A stretch of DNA of 64,000 nucleotides, taken from Labrys okinawensis. GTDB taxonomy: Bacteria > Pseudomonadota > Alphaproteobacteria > Rhizobiales > Labraceae. The position numbers were made by a program, and so were the translations under genes. Positions 17,586 through 27,356 of the stretch are shown one piece after another; positions within the stretch are counted from its first letter, which is position 1; the number at the start of each line of letters is the position of its first letter. The notes beneath the pieces are model-generated. The model saw only the letters and a list, made by a program, of their open reading frames with translations. It was not told the DNA's origin and ran no database searches. The stretch is from positions 397,522 through 461,521 of the forward strand of contig NZ_PUEJ01000006.1 of assembly GCF_002982075.1 (NCBI RefSeq), given 5' to 3'.

Positions 17586-18446
17586 ATGCAACGGCACAAT
17601 CGCGCGGCCTATGGCTTCCTGACGCCCTATCTGGCGATCTTCCTCGCCTTCTGGATCTGGCCGATCATCTCCTCCTTCATCATATCCCTGCATCAGACGC
17701 GGGTATCGCCCTGGGTGTTCAGGCCGGCGGCCAATTGGGGGCGGCTGATCTCCGATCCCGCCTTCTTCAACGCCCTGAAGAACACGCTGATCATCCTGGT
17801 CATCCAGGTGCCGGTGATGATCGGTCTCGCCACCGTGATCGCCGTCTTCCTCAATTCGCCCCTGCTCAAGGCCAGGGGCCTGTTCCGCTTTGCCTTCTTC
17901 GCTCCCGTCGTGGTGGGCGAGGTCGCGTATTCGGCCGTCTTCCGCCTGATCTTCGCCCAGGATTTCGGCGTGGTGAACAAGCTGCTCGCTTCGATCGGGC
18001 TGCCCGCGATCGACTGGCTCTCCAATCCGACGGCCGCGCTGGCGCTGGTGATGATCGCCCTGACCTGGCGCTGGACAGGCTACAACGCCATCATCATCCT
18101 CGCCGGCCTGCAGTCGATACCGGGCGACGTCTATGAGGCGGCCACGCTCGACCGCGTTTCCAAGCTCCGCCAGTTCTTCCACATCACCCTGCCGCTCCTG
18201 AAGCCGGTGATCACCTTCTGCGTCATCCTCTCGATCTCCGGTACCATGCAGCTCTTCACCGAACCCTTCCTGATCACCAATCATGGCGGGCCGGGCGGGG
18301 CCACGGAAACGCTTGGCCTGCTGCTCTACCGCCAGGCCTTCCTCTCCGGCAATGTCGGCTACGCCTCCGCCATCGCCTACACCATCGCGGCCCTCGCGGT
18401 GATCGTCTCGCTGGTCCAGCTGCGCCTGTCGAGGGAGCCGCGATGA
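17586..18446 (+). CDS. sugar ABC transporter permease (MalF/UgpA type)
   Basis: Inner-membrane permease of 286 residues, six expected membrane helices, starting [21 protein letters not shown]. The ATPase-contact EAA loop is [22 protein letters not shown], placed as in CUT1 permeases. It partners the permease that overlaps its end and the ATPase at 19297. Codons upstream in frame to 17463 fall in the palindromic element, so the ATG at 17586 is the real start. Its stop overlaps the next start as ATGA. Confidence 0.93.
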   Translation: MQRHNRAAYGFLTPYLAIFLAFWIWPIISSFIISLHQTRVSPWVFRPAANWGRLISDPAFFNALKNTLIILVIQVPVMIGLATVIAVFLNSPLLKARGLFRFAFFAPVVVGEVAYSAVFRLIFAQDFGVVNKLLASIGLPAIDWLSNPTAALALVMIALTWRWTGYNAIIILAGLQSIPGDVYEAATLDRVSKLRQFFHITLPLLKPVITFCVILSISGTMQLFTEPFLITNHGGPGGATETLGLLLYRQAFLSGNVGYASAIAYTIAALAVIVSLVQLRLSREPR

Positions 18447-19276
18447 CCCGCTCCAACCGCCAAAGGCTCAACGCCGTCATCCTGCACGCCCTGATCGTGC
18501 CGATGGCCCTCGTCTGGCTGTTTCCGCTCTGGATGATGGGCGTGTTCGCCACCATGCCCGATTACGGCATCTACGCGCCGGGCCTGTCGTTCTGGTTCGG
18601 CACCGATTTCCTCGACAATCTCGCCAATCTGCAGCGGACGACCAACTTCCTGCATGCCATGACCGTCTCCGTCGTGGTCGGGCTCGCCTATACCGTGCTC
18701 TCGGCCGGACTGACGGCCATGGCCGGCTGGGCCCTTGCCCGCTACCGCTTTCACGGCCGGGGCGTGGTGCTCGCCATCATCCTGGGCACGATCTCCCTGC
18801 CCTTCTTCGTGGTGATCATCCCGCAATTCATCCTGGTGGCGCGCGACCTCGGCATGGCCAACAGCTGGTTCGGCCTGATCGTGCCGCCCCTGTTCAATTC
18901 GCTGGGCGTGCTGTTCATGCGCCAGGCCTTCACCATGATGCCGGCGGAACTCTTCGATGCCGCGCGCGTGGAAGGCGTCAGGGAATGGCGCATCTTCCTG
19001 TTCGTGGCGTTGCCGCTGGCGCGCCCGACCCTGGCGGCGCTCTGCATCATCCTCTTCCTGACGAGCTGGAACAATTATCTGTGGCCGCTCCTGATCGCCG
19101 GCGACAAGGCGATGTTCACCGCGCCCGTAGCGCTGGGCAGCCTGATCGGCCTCTCCAATGTGAGCTGGGGCGGCATCATGGCCGGGGCCGTGCTGCTGAC
19201 CGCTCCGATGCTGGCCGTCTTCCTCCTCCTGCAGCGCCACTTCATCGCCGGCATCGCCGCCGGCGCGGTGAAATAA
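18443..19276 (+). CDS. sugar ABC transporter permease (MalG/UgpE type)
   Basis: 277-residue second permease of the importer. Its EAA loop is [25 protein letters not shown] and the segment [14 protein letters not shown] is the usual conserved helix of MalG-type proteins. It starts within the stop codon of the preceding permease (ATGA overlap), which implies coupled translation and equal amounts of the two subunits. Confidence 0.93.
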   Translation: MTRSNRQRLNAVILHALIVPMALVWLFPLWMMGVFATMPDYGIYAPGLSFWFGTDFLDNLANLQRTTNFLHAMTVSVVVGLAYTVLSAGLTAMAGWALARYRFHGRGVVLAIILGTISLPFFVVIIPQFILVARDLGMANSWFGLIVPPLFNSLGVLFMRQAFTMMPAELFDAARVEGVREWRIFLFVALPLARPTLAALCIILFLTSWNNYLWPLLIAGDKAMFTAPVALGSLIGLSNVSWGGIMAGAVLLTAPMLAVFLLLQRHFIAGIAAGAVK

Positions 19277-19296
19277 ACAAAAGAAGGGCGACCGAC

Positions 19297-20385
19297 ATGG
19301 CAGGCCTCACGCTCCGTTCCGTGGTCAAGCGCTTCGGCAATTTCGAGATCATCCACGGCGTCGACCTCGATATCGCCGACGGCGAATTCGTGGTCTTCGT
19401 CGGCCCCTCGGGCTGCGGCAAATCCACCTTGCTGCGCATGATCGCCGGGCTCGAGGACATTTCCGGCGGCGAGATCAGCATCGGCGGCCAGGTGGTCAAC
19501 GAGGTCGAGCCCGCCGATCGCGGCATCGCCATGGTGTTCCAGTCCTACGCCCTCTATCCGCATATGACGGTGGAGCGAAACCTCTCCTTCGGCCTCAGGA
19601 TGAACGGCAACCCCAAGGCCGATACCGACCGGCGGGTCAAGCGGGCCGCCGAAATCCTGCGCATCACCGATCTCATGCAGCGCCGGCCCAAGCAGCTCTC
19701 CGGCGGCCAGCGCCAGCGCGTGGCGATTGGCCGGGCAATCGTGCGCGATCCCAAGGTCTTCCTGTTCGACGAGCCCCTGTCGAATCTCGACGCCGAATTG
19801 CGGGTGCAGATGCGGGTGGAGATCGCGAGACTCCACCGCGAACTCGGCGTGACCATGATCTACGTCACCCATGACCAGACCGAGGCGATGACCCTGGCCG
19901 ACAAGATCGTGGTGCTGCGCGGTGGCAATGTCGAGCAGGTCGGGCGTCCGCTCGAGCTCTATGAGGATCCCGCCAACCGCTTCGTCGCCGGCTTCATGGG
20001 CAGCCCCAAGATGAACTTCCTGGCGGGCCGCGTCGTCGCGGCGGAACAGGGCAGCGTGACGGTCGAACTGCTCAACCAGAAAGGCGCGCGCCTTGCCGTG
20101 CCGCTCGCCGGTTCGGCGCCGGCATCCGGCAGCGACGTCGCCATAGGCATCCGGCCCGAACATTTCGGGCCGGCGGGCAGCGGCGACGCCGATCTCACTG
20201 TCGAGGTCGACATGGCCGAGCATCTGGGCGCCACCTCCTATGTCTATGCCGGCACCGCCTCCGCTGAACCGCTGATCATCCAGCGCGACGATTCCCGCCA
20301 ATGGGCCGAGGAACGCCGCCTCACCGTCGCCATCCCCCGCCACCGCGCCTTGCTGTTCGCCAAGGACGGCCAGCGCCTGCGCTGA
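19297..20385 (+). CDS. sugar ABC transporter ATP-binding protein (MalK/UgpC type)
   Basis: 362-residue ATPase that energises the importer. Walker A is GPSGCGKST, the Q-loop lies in [12 protein letters not shown], the signature is LSGGQRQR, Walker B is [12 protein letters not shown] and the switch histidine lies in VTHDQTEAM. The C-terminal third (from about 235) is the TOBE/MalK-type regulatory domain with the GIRPEH motif. It begins 20 bases after the second permease. Such ATPases are sometimes shared between several importers. Confidence 0.94.
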   Translation: MAGLTLRSVVKRFGNFEIIHGVDLDIADGEFVVFVGPSGCGKSTLLRMIAGLEDISGGEISIGGQVVNEVEPADRGIAMVFQSYALYPHMTVERNLSFGLRMNGNPKADTDRRVKRAAEILRITDLMQRRPKQLSGGQRQRVAIGRAIVRDPKVFLFDEPLSNLDAELRVQMRVEIARLHRELGVTMIYVTHDQTEAMTLADKIVVLRGGNVEQVGRPLELYEDPANRFVAGFMGSPKMNFLAGRVVAAEQGSVTVELLNQKGARLAVPLAGSAPASGSDVAIGIRPEHFGPAGSGDADLTVEVDMAEHLGATSYVYAGTASAEPLIIQRDDSRQWAEERRLTVAIPRHRALLFAKDGQRLR

Positions 20386-20428
20386 GCGCAGCATTCCCTT
20401 TTCCTGAAAGCTTTTTGGAAAGACTGAC

Positions 20429-22438
20429 ATGACCGAGAAAGACAAGATCCGCTGGGGCATCATCGGACCCGGCGCCATCGCCAGGGCCTTCGTCGCCGGC
20501 CTCGGCGATTCCGACAGCGGCATCCTCGCGGCGATCGGCACCCGTGATCCCGAAAGGCCGGGCCTTGCCGAAGCCTTCCCCGGCGCCCGCATCCATAAGG
20601 GCTACGAGGCCCTGCTGGCCGACCCCGGGATCGACGCCGTCTATATCGCGCTCCCCCATCCTGGCCACGCGCAATGGGCGATCAAGGCGGCCGAGGCCGG
20701 CAAGCATGCGCTGGTGGAAAAGCCGCTGGCCCTGACCGCCTTCGAGGCCGACGCCATGATGCATGCCGCCCGCAAGGCCGGCACCTTCCTCGGCGAGGGC
20801 TTCATGTACCGCCAGCATCCCCTCACCCTGAAGCTGGTGGAGCTGGTGCGCTCCGGCACGATCGGCGAGGTCCGGCTGATCCGCTCGAGCTTCGGTTTCG
20901 CCATGCCGGAATTCAAGCCCGAACACCGGCTCTATGCCAACGACCTGGCGGGCGGCGGCATCCTCGATGTCGGCTGCTATCCCGTCTCGATGGCACGGCT
21001 CATCGCCGGCGCCGCCGCCGGCAAGGATGTCCTGGAACCGGACAGCGTCGTCGGCAGTGGCCATCTCGGGCAATCCGGCGTCGATGAATGGACCTCGGCC
21101 CTGCTGCATTTCCCGGGCGGCATCCTCGCCGACGTGTCCTGCTCGATCTCGCTGAAGCAGGACAATGTGCTGCGCGTCTTCGGCACCAAAGGCAGCATCG
21201 AAGTTGCGGATTTCTGGTTCGGTAGCGGCCTCACGGGCGGCACCAAGGAGATCCGCATCGTCAGGCCCGACGGTACGGCCGAGACGGTGAAGGTCGAGGA
21301 GACACGGCATCTCTATTCCTTCGAGGCCGATGCCGCGGGCAAAGCCATTCGCGAAGGCCGCCAGGAATTCGCCTGGCCGGGCATGAGTTGGGCCGACAGC
21401 CTCGGTTCGCTCAAGGTGCTCGACAAATGGCGGCAGGCGATCGGACTCGAATACGGCATCGAGAAGCCGGAGCGGCGGACATCGACGCTCAAGGGCACGC
21501 CGCTCCGGCAAGGCAGCGGGCCGATACCTCGGCGCTCCATTCCCGGCCTCGAACCGGCCGCCTCCGCCGTGGCGCTCGGCTTCGAGGATTTCAGGAGCTT
21601 CTCCAGCGCCGCCATCCTACTCGACGCCTTCTTCGAGAAGGGCGGCAATCTGTTCGACACCGCCTTCGTCTATGGCGCCGGCATCACCGAAAAGCTGTTC
21701 GGCGAATGGCAGACATCGCGAGGCGTGCGCAAGCAGAGCGTGGTGATCGGCAAGGGCGCGCATACGCCGCTCTGCCGCCCCGAATTCATCGGCCAGCAGC
21801 TCACCCAATCGCTCGAACGGTTGAAGACCGACCATGTCGACGTCTATTTCATGCATCGCGACAATCTCGACGTGCCGGTCGGCGAGTTCGTCGATGCCAT
21901 GGATGCCGAGGTTAGGGACGGCCGCATCCGTGGTCCGTTCGGCGGCTCGAACTGGACGCGCGAGCGCTTCGACGAGGCGGTCGCCTATGCCGACAGGGCG
22001 GGCAAGCAGAGGCCGGGCGCCCTGTCCAACAATTTCGCCCTCGCCGAGATGCAGGACGTGATCTGGGCCGGCTGCGTCTCGGCCTCGGACGACGAGTGGA
22101 AGGCCTGGCTCGCCGCGCGCCAGGTCCCCAATTTCGCCTGGTCGAGCCAGGGACGCGGCTTCTTCACCGATCGGGCTGGGCGGGACAGGCACGAGGACAA
22201 GGAACTCGTCAGGGTCTGGTATTCCGAGCGCAATTTCGCGCGCCGGGACCGGGCGATCGAACTGGCGCGCCGGCTCGGGAAGAGGCCGATCCATGTCGCC
22301 CTCGCCTATGTGCTGGCCCAGCCTTTCCCCTCGGTGCCGCTGATCGGCCCGCGCACGCTCGGCGAGCTCGACGACAGCCTCGAGGCCTTCGACATCGCGC
22401 TGACCCCGGAAGAGGTCGCCTGGCTCGACCGGGGGTAG
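20429..22438 (+). CDS. Gfo/Idh/MocA oxidoreductase fused to aldo/keto reductase
   Basis: A 669-residue two-domain enzyme. Residues 1 to about 335 are a Gfo/Idh/MocA dehydrogenase, with the nucleotide motif WGIIGPGAIARAF, the EKPLAL lysine near 97 and GGGILDVGCYPVSM in the C-terminal sheet. From about 345 on it reads as an aldo/keto reductase barrel: FDTAFVYG near 408 supplies Asp and Tyr, VIGKGAH near 439 the lysine and YFMHRDN near 473 the histidine. The end LAYVLAQPFPSVPLIGP with LTPEEVAWLD is typical of AKRs. It closes the sugar ABC operon, so it probably oxidises and reduces the imported sugar, perhaps by epimerising it through a keto intermediate. The N-terminal edge of the AKR barrel is short. 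Confidence 0.88.
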   Translation: MTEKDKIRWGIIGPGAIARAFVAGLGDSDSGILAAIGTRDPERPGLAEAFPGARIHKGYEALLADPGIDAVYIALPHPGHAQWAIKAAEAGKHALVEKPLALTAFEADAMMHAARKAGTFLGEGFMYRQHPLTLKLVELVRSGTIGEVRLIRSSFGFAMPEFKPEHRLYANDLAGGGILDVGCYPVSMARLIAGAAAGKDVLEPDSVVGSGHLGQSGVDEWTSALLHFPGGILADVSCSISLKQDNVLRVFGTKGSIEVADFWFGSGLTGGTKEIRIVRPDGTAETVKVEETRHLYSFEADAAGKAIREGRQEFAWPGMSWADSLGSLKVLDKWRQAIGLEYGIEKPERRTSTLKGTPLRQGSGPIPRRSIPGLEPAASAVALGFEDFRSFSSAAILLDAFFEKGGNLFDTAFVYGAGITEKLFGEWQTSRGVRKQSVVIGKGAHTPLCRPEFIGQQLTQSLERLKTDHVDVYFMHRDNLDVPVGEFVDAMDAEVRDGRIRGPFGGSNWTRERFDEAVAYADRAGKQRPGALSNNFALAEMQDVIWAGCVSASDDEWKAWLAARQVPNFAWSSQGRGFFTDRAGRDRHEDKELVRVWYSERNFARRDRAIELARRLGKRPIHVALAYVLAQPFPSVPLIGPRTLGELDDSLEAFDIALTPEEVAWLDRG

Positions 22439-22763
22439 AGGCCGCGATAGCAGCTTATGAGGAAGGGTGCGCCGCCGACCACCCCTTCTCCCCGGTTCTG
22501 ACGGAAGAAGGCCGGAATGAGGGTCAGCGCAACGCGTAGAAAACTGAACTCTGCGAAGCCCCTCACCCTAACCCTCTCCCCGCAAGTGGCGGGGCGAGGG
22601 GGGCTTGAGCGGCGCGGCCTCACGTCGCCTTCATCACCCAGCCCAATCCTTCATTCTGTTCCCGCGACAGCCAGAATTGCCCTCCGCGTGCCAGCGCGCA
22701 CGGCGGGCTCGCCAAGGGGCCGATAAGGTCTCGGCAAGTTTTCAGCCGAGCCAGGATCCCGCC
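22439..22763. other. intergenic region with a REP-like hairpin
   Basis: 325 bases between the sugar operon and the VanW gene. Around 22562-22602 it holds the element described separately. The remaining sequence shows no convincing gene; a plus-strand frame open from 22605 is only the upstream extension of the VanW reading frame. The VanW promoter should lie here, but I cannot mark it. Confidence 0.45.
22559..22602. repeat. C/T-rich palindrome of the dispersed family
   Basis: Begins CCCCTCACCCTAACCCTC, the same motif as in the hairpin after galE at 4473-4543, and continues with CCCTCTCCCCGC paired to GCGGGGCGAGGG around AAGTG, one mismatch. It probably acts as terminator or transcript stabiliser for the sugar operon. 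Confidence 0.65.
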
Positions 22764-24482
22764 ATGGTCGCCCTTCCGCAACGCAGTGTGCCCACCTATG
22801 CCGACAGCCTCGCCTTCGAGGCCAAGGCGATGGCGTTGCGGGGCCTGCGCTTCCTGAGCGAGAAATTCACGGCCGAACCGGTGATCCGCCATGGCCGCTC
22901 GAGCCGGCTGGCCGCCGCGCCGGTACTGGGCCGGGCCAGTTCGCCGCTATGGACCAATCTCGCCGGGGCCAGGGATCGCGAGCTCACCGCCGGCAAGGTG
23001 CAGAATCTGCGCATGGCCCTGAAAGGACTGGACGGCGTCGAAGTACCGGCCGGCGCGGTGCTCAGCTTCTGGAAGCAGGTTGGCCGGGCCAGCCGGGCGC
23101 GCGGCTACGTGCCAGGCCGTGAGCTGCGCGAAGGCTGCCTGATCGCCAGCGTCGGCGGGGGCCTCTGCCAGCTCTCCAACGCCCTTTACGAAGCCGCCCT
23201 CGCAGCCGGGCTCGAGATCGTCGAACGCCATGCCCATAGCCGCGTGGTCCCCGGTTCGCGTGCCCAGCTCGGCCGCGACGCTACGGTGTTCTGGAACTAT
23301 GTCGACTTCCGCATCCGCAGCCCCCACGCCTTCCGCATCGAAGCCACGATGAGCCGGGACAGGCTGGAGATCGTCCTGCGCGGCCATGGCCGCGCCAACG
23401 CCACCGACCTGCCGACGGAAACGCCGCCGGCGGGGCCGGCGGTGCATGACTGCACCCAATGCGGACAGGAAAACTGCCATCGCAACGATCCCGAGCGCCC
23501 CCTTCGCGCCAGTGTGCCGACGGCCTGGCTGGTCGATGCCCGCTGGCCGGAATTCACGGCCCTGCTGAAGCAGAGGGCCGGCAGCGAGGATGCCCTGTTC
23601 CTTCCTTCCCGCCGCCTCGGCGCCGCGCGCTATGGCTGGCCGGCCGGCGTTGTCGGCAGCGAGACCACGGCCACCATCGCCACGCTGCGCCGCTCGCTCG
23701 CCCTGCGGGGCGCCACTGGCGGCAGCCTGCAGGCGAAGGCGCTGCAGGGCGATGCCCGCCTCGCCGCCGCCTATGCCGCGAAACTGTCGCACCGGCATAC
23801 GCATCTGGTTGTCTCGCAGAACCTGCTGCCGCATCTGTGGCTGTCGGGCGCCTTGCAGGGCCGCAGCTTCGAGGTGCTGATGGAACGCCTGCCGCTTGCC
23901 GTGCTGCAGGCAAGGCTCGATGCCGCCGCTTCACGCCATCCCGAAAGCCCGACCCTGGCGGATTTCCGCGCGCCGGAAGCGATCGTGGCGGCCGAAAGCA
24001 ACGCCCTGGCCGCGGCCGACCGGCTGCTGACCCCGCATGCGGAGATTGCCTCGCTCGAACCGTTCAGAACCCACCTGCTCGATTGGTCTCCCGCCCGGCC
24101 GCTCCCGGCCGTGAAGGGGGCCCGCACCCTGCTGTTTCCCGCCTCGCCCCTCGGCCGCAAGGGCGCCTATGCCCTGCGCGAGGCGCTCTACGGCCTGCCC
24201 GTCGAGCTTGCCGTGAAGGGTCAGGCGCGTGAGAGCCTCGGCTTCTGGGGCAACATGCCTGTCCGACTGCTGGCGCCGGGCGAAACGCCCGCCACCCTCG
24301 CCGGGGTGGTGCTGCCGGCTCTGGTCGAGCACCAGCCGCGCCTGCTCCTGGCCGCCCTTGCCGCCGGCCTGCCCGTGATCGCCACGCCGGCCTGCGGCCT
24401 TCACGCGCGTCCCGGCCTCACTTTGGTGCCGGAGGACGACCCGGCTGCCCTGCGCTTGGCCATCGCGGCGCTACTCGGCTGA
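22764..24482 (+). CDS. VanW domain protein with Cys cluster and GT-like C-terminal domain
   Basis: 572 residues. The middle N-terminal part (about 90-160) is a VanW domain: VEVPAGAVLSFWKQVG, REGCLIASVGGGLCQLSN and HAHSRVVPGS. A compact CxxC-x4-CH cluster (CTQCGQENCHR, about 229-238) could bind zinc or a cofactor. The rest, to 572, contains RLLLAALAAGLPVIATPACGL, the kind of sequence found in the nucleotide-sugar half of GT-B glycosyltransferases. No signal peptide is clear. VanW was named from vancomycin clusters but its biochemical role is not established. The ATG at 22764 is where the family-like N terminus begins. It is convergent with kdgT and has no operon partner. Confidence 0.8.
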   Translation: MVALPQRSVPTYADSLAFEAKAMALRGLRFLSEKFTAEPVIRHGRSSRLAAAPVLGRASSPLWTNLAGARDRELTAGKVQNLRMALKGLDGVEVPAGAVLSFWKQVGRASRARGYVPGRELREGCLIASVGGGLCQLSNALYEAALAAGLEIVERHAHSRVVPGSRAQLGRDATVFWNYVDFRIRSPHAFRIEATMSRDRLEIVLRGHGRANATDLPTETPPAGPAVHDCTQCGQENCHRNDPERPLRASVPTAWLVDARWPEFTALLKQRAGSEDALFLPSRRLGAARYGWPAGVVGSETTATIATLRRSLALRGATGGSLQAKALQGDARLAAAYAAKLSHRHTHLVVSQNLLPHLWLSGALQGRSFEVLMERLPLAVLQARLDAAASRHPESPTLADFRAPEAIVAAESNALAAADRLLTPHAEIASLEPFRTHLLDWSPARPLPAVKGARTLLFPASPLGRKGAYALREALYGLPVELAVKGQARESLGFWGNMPVRLLAPGETPATLAGVVLPALVEHQPRLLLAALAAGLPVIATPACGLHARPGLTLVPEDDPAALRLAIAALLG

Positions 24483-24501
24483 GACAGGGCAGCGGGCGGA
24501 G

Positions 24502-25500
24502 CTAGATCGGCTCTACGCCATGCCGGGGCAGGGCTTCGTCCTGCGGGGCCGGCACCCGGCCCATCCGCTTTGCCCACAATGCGGTCAGGATCGGTACCAG
24601 GATCGCGGTCACCAGGCAGGCCGTGGCCACCAGGGCGGTGGCCGCCGGCACCACCGGCTTGAAGCTCGGGATCATCTCGCCGATCAGCGTCGGGTTGGCG
24701 ATCGCCGCCCCGGCCGTGCTGGAGGCCGCCAGTCCGGCCGTGCCGTTGCCGCCGCCGATGAGCCTATCGGCCAGCATCAGGGGAATGCCGGTGATCACGA
24801 TCACCCCGAGGCCGAGCAGTACGCCGGCAAAGCCGCTCTGCGCGATGACCTTGAGGTCGATGCCGTTGCCGAGGGCGAAGCCGAAGAACGGGATCAGCGG
24901 ATGCACGCAGCGCCCGAACAGTTCGCGCAGGTCGCGATCGAGATTGCCGAGGGCGAAGCCGATCAGGAAGGGCAGCACGGCGCCGACGAACAGGCGCGGC
25001 TCGAACACCGCCACGCCGGAGGCACCGAGGATGAGCATGCTGACCAGCGGCCCCGATTCGACCGACATCAGCACAAAAGCGCCGGCTTCCTCCTTGGTGC
25101 CGTATTGCTGCATCACCGCGGCGTAGAGACCGCCATTGGTCATGTCCATCGAGGCGGTGATCGCCAGCACCGACAGCCCTGCGAACAGGCCGGAGGTGAT
25201 GCCGCTATCGGGAATGAACTGTGCCGCGATCATGGTGGCGACCCAGGCTACCAGGATCTTGGTGACCAGGAGCGTGCCCGATTTACGCAGCACCACGCCG
25301 GTCGCCCTCAGGTCGATGGTCGCCCCCATGCAGAAGAACCAGACGGCGAGGATCGGCACGGTGCCGGTGATCAGGCCGTTGGTGAACGACCCCAGATAGC
25401 TGCCCGCCCCTGGTGAGAAGGTCTTGCACAAGGCGCCGAGCAGCAGCGGCACCAGCATCAGCCCGCCGGGAATCTTGTCGATGACCTGCAATATCTTCAT
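24502..25500 (-). CDS. kdgT: 2-keto-3-deoxygluconate permease
   Basis: Inner-membrane proton symporter (332 residues) for 2-keto-3-deoxy-D-gluconate and related ketodeoxyuronates released from pectin or alginate-type polymers. It starts [22 protein letters not shown] and contains [20 protein letters not shown] and [17 protein letters not shown], both hallmarks of KdgT. It lies downstream of kduI-kduD on the same strand, beyond a 213-base gap filled by a palindromic element, so it may be part of the same regulon rather than strictly the same transcript. Confidence 0.93.
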   Translation of the reverse strand: MKILQVIDKIPGGLMLVPLLLGALCKTFSPGAGSYLGSFTNGLITGTVPILAVWFFCMGATIDLRATGVVLRKSGTLLVTKILVAWVATMIAAQFIPDSGITSGLFAGLSVLAITASMDMTNGGLYAAVMQQYGTKEEAGAFVLMSVESGPLVSMLILGASGVAVFEPRLFVGAVLPFLIGFALGNLDRDLRELFGRCVHPLIPFFGFALGNGIDLKVIAQSGFAGVLLGLGVIVITGIPLMLADRLIGGGNGTAGLAASSTAGAAIANPTLIGEMIPSFKPVVPAATALVATACLVTAILVPILTALWAKRMGRVPAPQDEALPRHGVEPI

Positions 25501-25521
25501 GAACTGCCTCCCAGATTGTAT

Positions 25522-25540
25522 TTTTGGCTAACGGCCAAAA
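25522..25540. promoter_or_regulatory. short inverted repeat before kdgT
   Basis: TTTTGGC at 25522-25528 pairs with GCCAAAA at 25534-25540 around TAACG, 22 bases before the kdgT start codon. Its position suits an operator or a small 5' hairpin. It does not match the palindrome near the GntR gene. Confidence 0.35.
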
Positions 25541-25558
25541 GCGGCCGCTGTGCGAATT

Positions 25559-25691
25559 CCTTCTCCCCTTGCGGGAGAAGGTGCCCCGAAGGGGCGGATG
25601 AGGGGGAAACGCAACCTTTGCAAAAGCGGGCGCCAACACCCCTCATCCGTCATTGCTGCGCAATGCCACCTTCTCCCGCAGGGGGAGAAGG
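25559..25691. repeat. composite BIME-like element between kduD and kdgT
   Basis: Two REP-like units in opposite orientation. CCTTCTCCCC at 25559 pairs with GGGGGAGAAGG ending at 25691, and GGATGAGGGG at 25596-25605 pairs exactly with CCCCTCATCC at 25639-25648. Each unit also has its own hairpins. The second unit shares the CATTGCGCAGCAATGACG core with 17341-17393. This may uncouple expression of kduD and kdgT. Confidence 0.8.
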
Positions 25692-25713
25692 TTCGTTGCG
25701 CCTTACCGGCTCG

Positions 25714-26514
25714 TCAGCGCGCCAGCCAGCCGCCATCCACCGGGATGGTGATGCCGTGGACATAGGCGGAGGCCTGCGAGGCCAGGAACACGGCCGCGCC
25801 GCCAAGATCGGCGGGGGCGCCCCAGCGCCCGGCCGGAATGCGCGCCAGGATCTGGCCATTGCGCTCGGCATCGGCGCGCAAAGGCGCCGTGTTGTTGGTC
25901 GCCATGTAACCGGGGGCGATCGCGTTGACGTTGATGCCCTTGGCGGCCCATTCGCAGGCAAGCAGCTTGGTCAGCCCCATCAGCCCGCTCTTGGCCGAGG
26001 TGTAGGAAGCGACGCGGATGCCGCCCTGGAAGGACAGCATCGAGGCGATGTTGATGATCTTGCCGCCGGCGGGTCTGCCGTCGGCCCTGGGGGCAAGCAT
26101 GGCGCGGGCCGCCGCCTGGGCCAGGAAGAAGGCCGATTTGAGGTTCACGTCGATGACCGCGTCCCAGTCCTCCTCGGTGAAGTCGAGGGCATCGGCGCGG
26201 CGGATGATGCCGGCATTGTTGACCAGGATGTCGAGCGCACCGAAACGGTCGAGCGCCGACTGGACCACCTCGGGCAGAGGCGCCGTAGTGGAAAGGTCGG
26301 CGGTGACGGCCAGGAAGGCGCCGCCCTGCGCCTCGATCGCCGCCCGGGTTTCCTCGGCGGGGCCGCGATCGACCCCGACGATGCTGGCGCCGGCCTGTGA
26401 CAGGGCGATGGCAACGGCCTGCCCGAGCCCCGTGCGCGATCCCGTCACCATCGCCACCTTGCCGGTGAGATCGAAGGGATTGGCGAAAGCCGTGTTCATC
26501 GTCGCGCCGCTCAT
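25714..26514 (-). CDS. kduD: 2-dehydro-3-deoxy-D-gluconate 5-dehydrogenase
   Basis: Classical short-chain dehydrogenase (266 residues) that reduces 3-deoxy-D-glycero-2,5-hexodiulosonate to 2-keto-3-deoxygluconate, the step after KduI. The cofactor motif is TGSRTGLGQAVA, then VNNAGIIRRADALDF; the catalytic Ser lies in INIASMLSF and Tyr/Lys in YTSAK. The ending HGITIPVDGGWLAR is typical. Its start codon overlaps the stop of kduI as ATGA, so the two are coupled. Assignment to KduD rather than another SDR rests on sequence resemblance and on the kduI partner. Confidence 0.92.
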   Translation of the reverse strand: MSGATMNTAFANPFDLTGKVAMVTGSRTGLGQAVAIALSQAGASIVGVDRGPAEETRAAIEAQGGAFLAVTADLSTTAPLPEVVQSALDRFGALDILVNNAGIIRRADALDFTEEDWDAVIDVNLKSAFFLAQAAARAMLAPRADGRPAGGKIINIASMLSFQGGIRVASYTSAKSGLMGLTKLLACEWAAKGINVNAIAPGYMATNNTAPLRADAERNGQILARIPAGRWGAPADLGGAAVFLASQASAYVHGITIPVDGGWLAR

Positions 26515-27356
26515 CGCAGATCCGCCGTCGCGACCATGTCCATGTCGGCATAATCCTGGTTGTCGCCCGCCATGGCCCAGATGAAGGTATAGGCACCGGT
26601 GCCGACGCCGGAATGGATCGACCAGGGCGGCGAGATCACCGCATCGCCCTCGCCCACCACCAGATGGCGGGTCTCCTGCGGCTCGCCCATGAAATGGAAG
26701 ACGCGCGCATCGGGCGCGAGGTCGAAATAGAGATAGACCTCGTTGCGCCGGTCATGGGTGTGGCAGGGCATGGTGTTCCACACCGAGCCCGGCGCCAGCG
26801 TGGTCATGCCGAAGACGAGCTGGCAGGAGTCGACCGCGCCCGGGATCAGCATCTGGTGGATGCTGCGCTCATTCGCGGTACTCTTGTCGCCAAGCTCCAG
26901 GATCCGCCCGACCGAGGCGTCGATCCGCCGCGTCGGACAGCTGCGATGGGCGGGAGCGGAGAGAAGGTAGAAGCGCGGCGGCGCGGCGCCGTCGCTGACT
27001 TCGAACACAACCTCGCCGGCCCCCATGCCGACATAGAGGGCCTCGCGCGTGCCGATGTCATGAGCTTCGCCGTCGACCCGCACGATCCCCGGCCCGCCGA
27101 TATTGACGATGCCGAGCTCGCGCCGGGCCAGAAAGCTCGACTGCCCGACCTCCTTCGGCGTCTGCAGGGCCAGGGGCGCGTCGACGGGACAGGCGCCGCC
27201 GATGATCATGCGCTCGACATGGGAATAGACCAGCTTGATGCGGCCGGCGGCGAACAGATCGGGGATCAGGAACTCCCGGCGCAGGCCCTGCGTATCCAGG
27301 CTCTTGACGGCTTCGGGGTGGCTGGCGTGGCGAATTTCGAGGGACTGGCAGGACAT
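26511..27356 (-). CDS. kduI: 5-dehydro-4-deoxy-D-glucuronate isomerase
   Basis: Cupin-type zinc isomerase of 281 residues that converts 5-keto-4-deoxyuronate, the product of unsaturated oligogalacturonide breakdown, to 3-deoxy-D-glycero-2,5-hexodiulosonate. The metal site is CHTHDRRNEVYLYF (two His and a Glu) with a further His in WSIHSGVG; LVVGEGDAVISPPWS is characteristic. Length is normal for the family. It is first in the kduI-kduD pair, with the GntR regulator gene 141 bases upstream on the same strand. Confidence 0.94.
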   Translation of the reverse strand: MSCQSLEIRHASHPEAVKSLDTQGLRREFLIPDLFAAGRIKLVYSHVERMIIGGACPVDAPLALQTPKEVGQSSFLARRELGIVNIGGPGIVRVDGEAHDIGTREALYVGMGAGEVVFEVSDGAAPPRFYLLSAPAHRSCPTRRIDASVGRILELGDKSTANERSIHQMLIPGAVDSCQLVFGMTTLAPGSVWNTMPCHTHDRRNEVYLYFDLAPDARVFHFMGEPQETRHLVVGEGDAVISPPWSIHSGVGTGAYTFIWAMAGDNQDYADMDMVATADLR

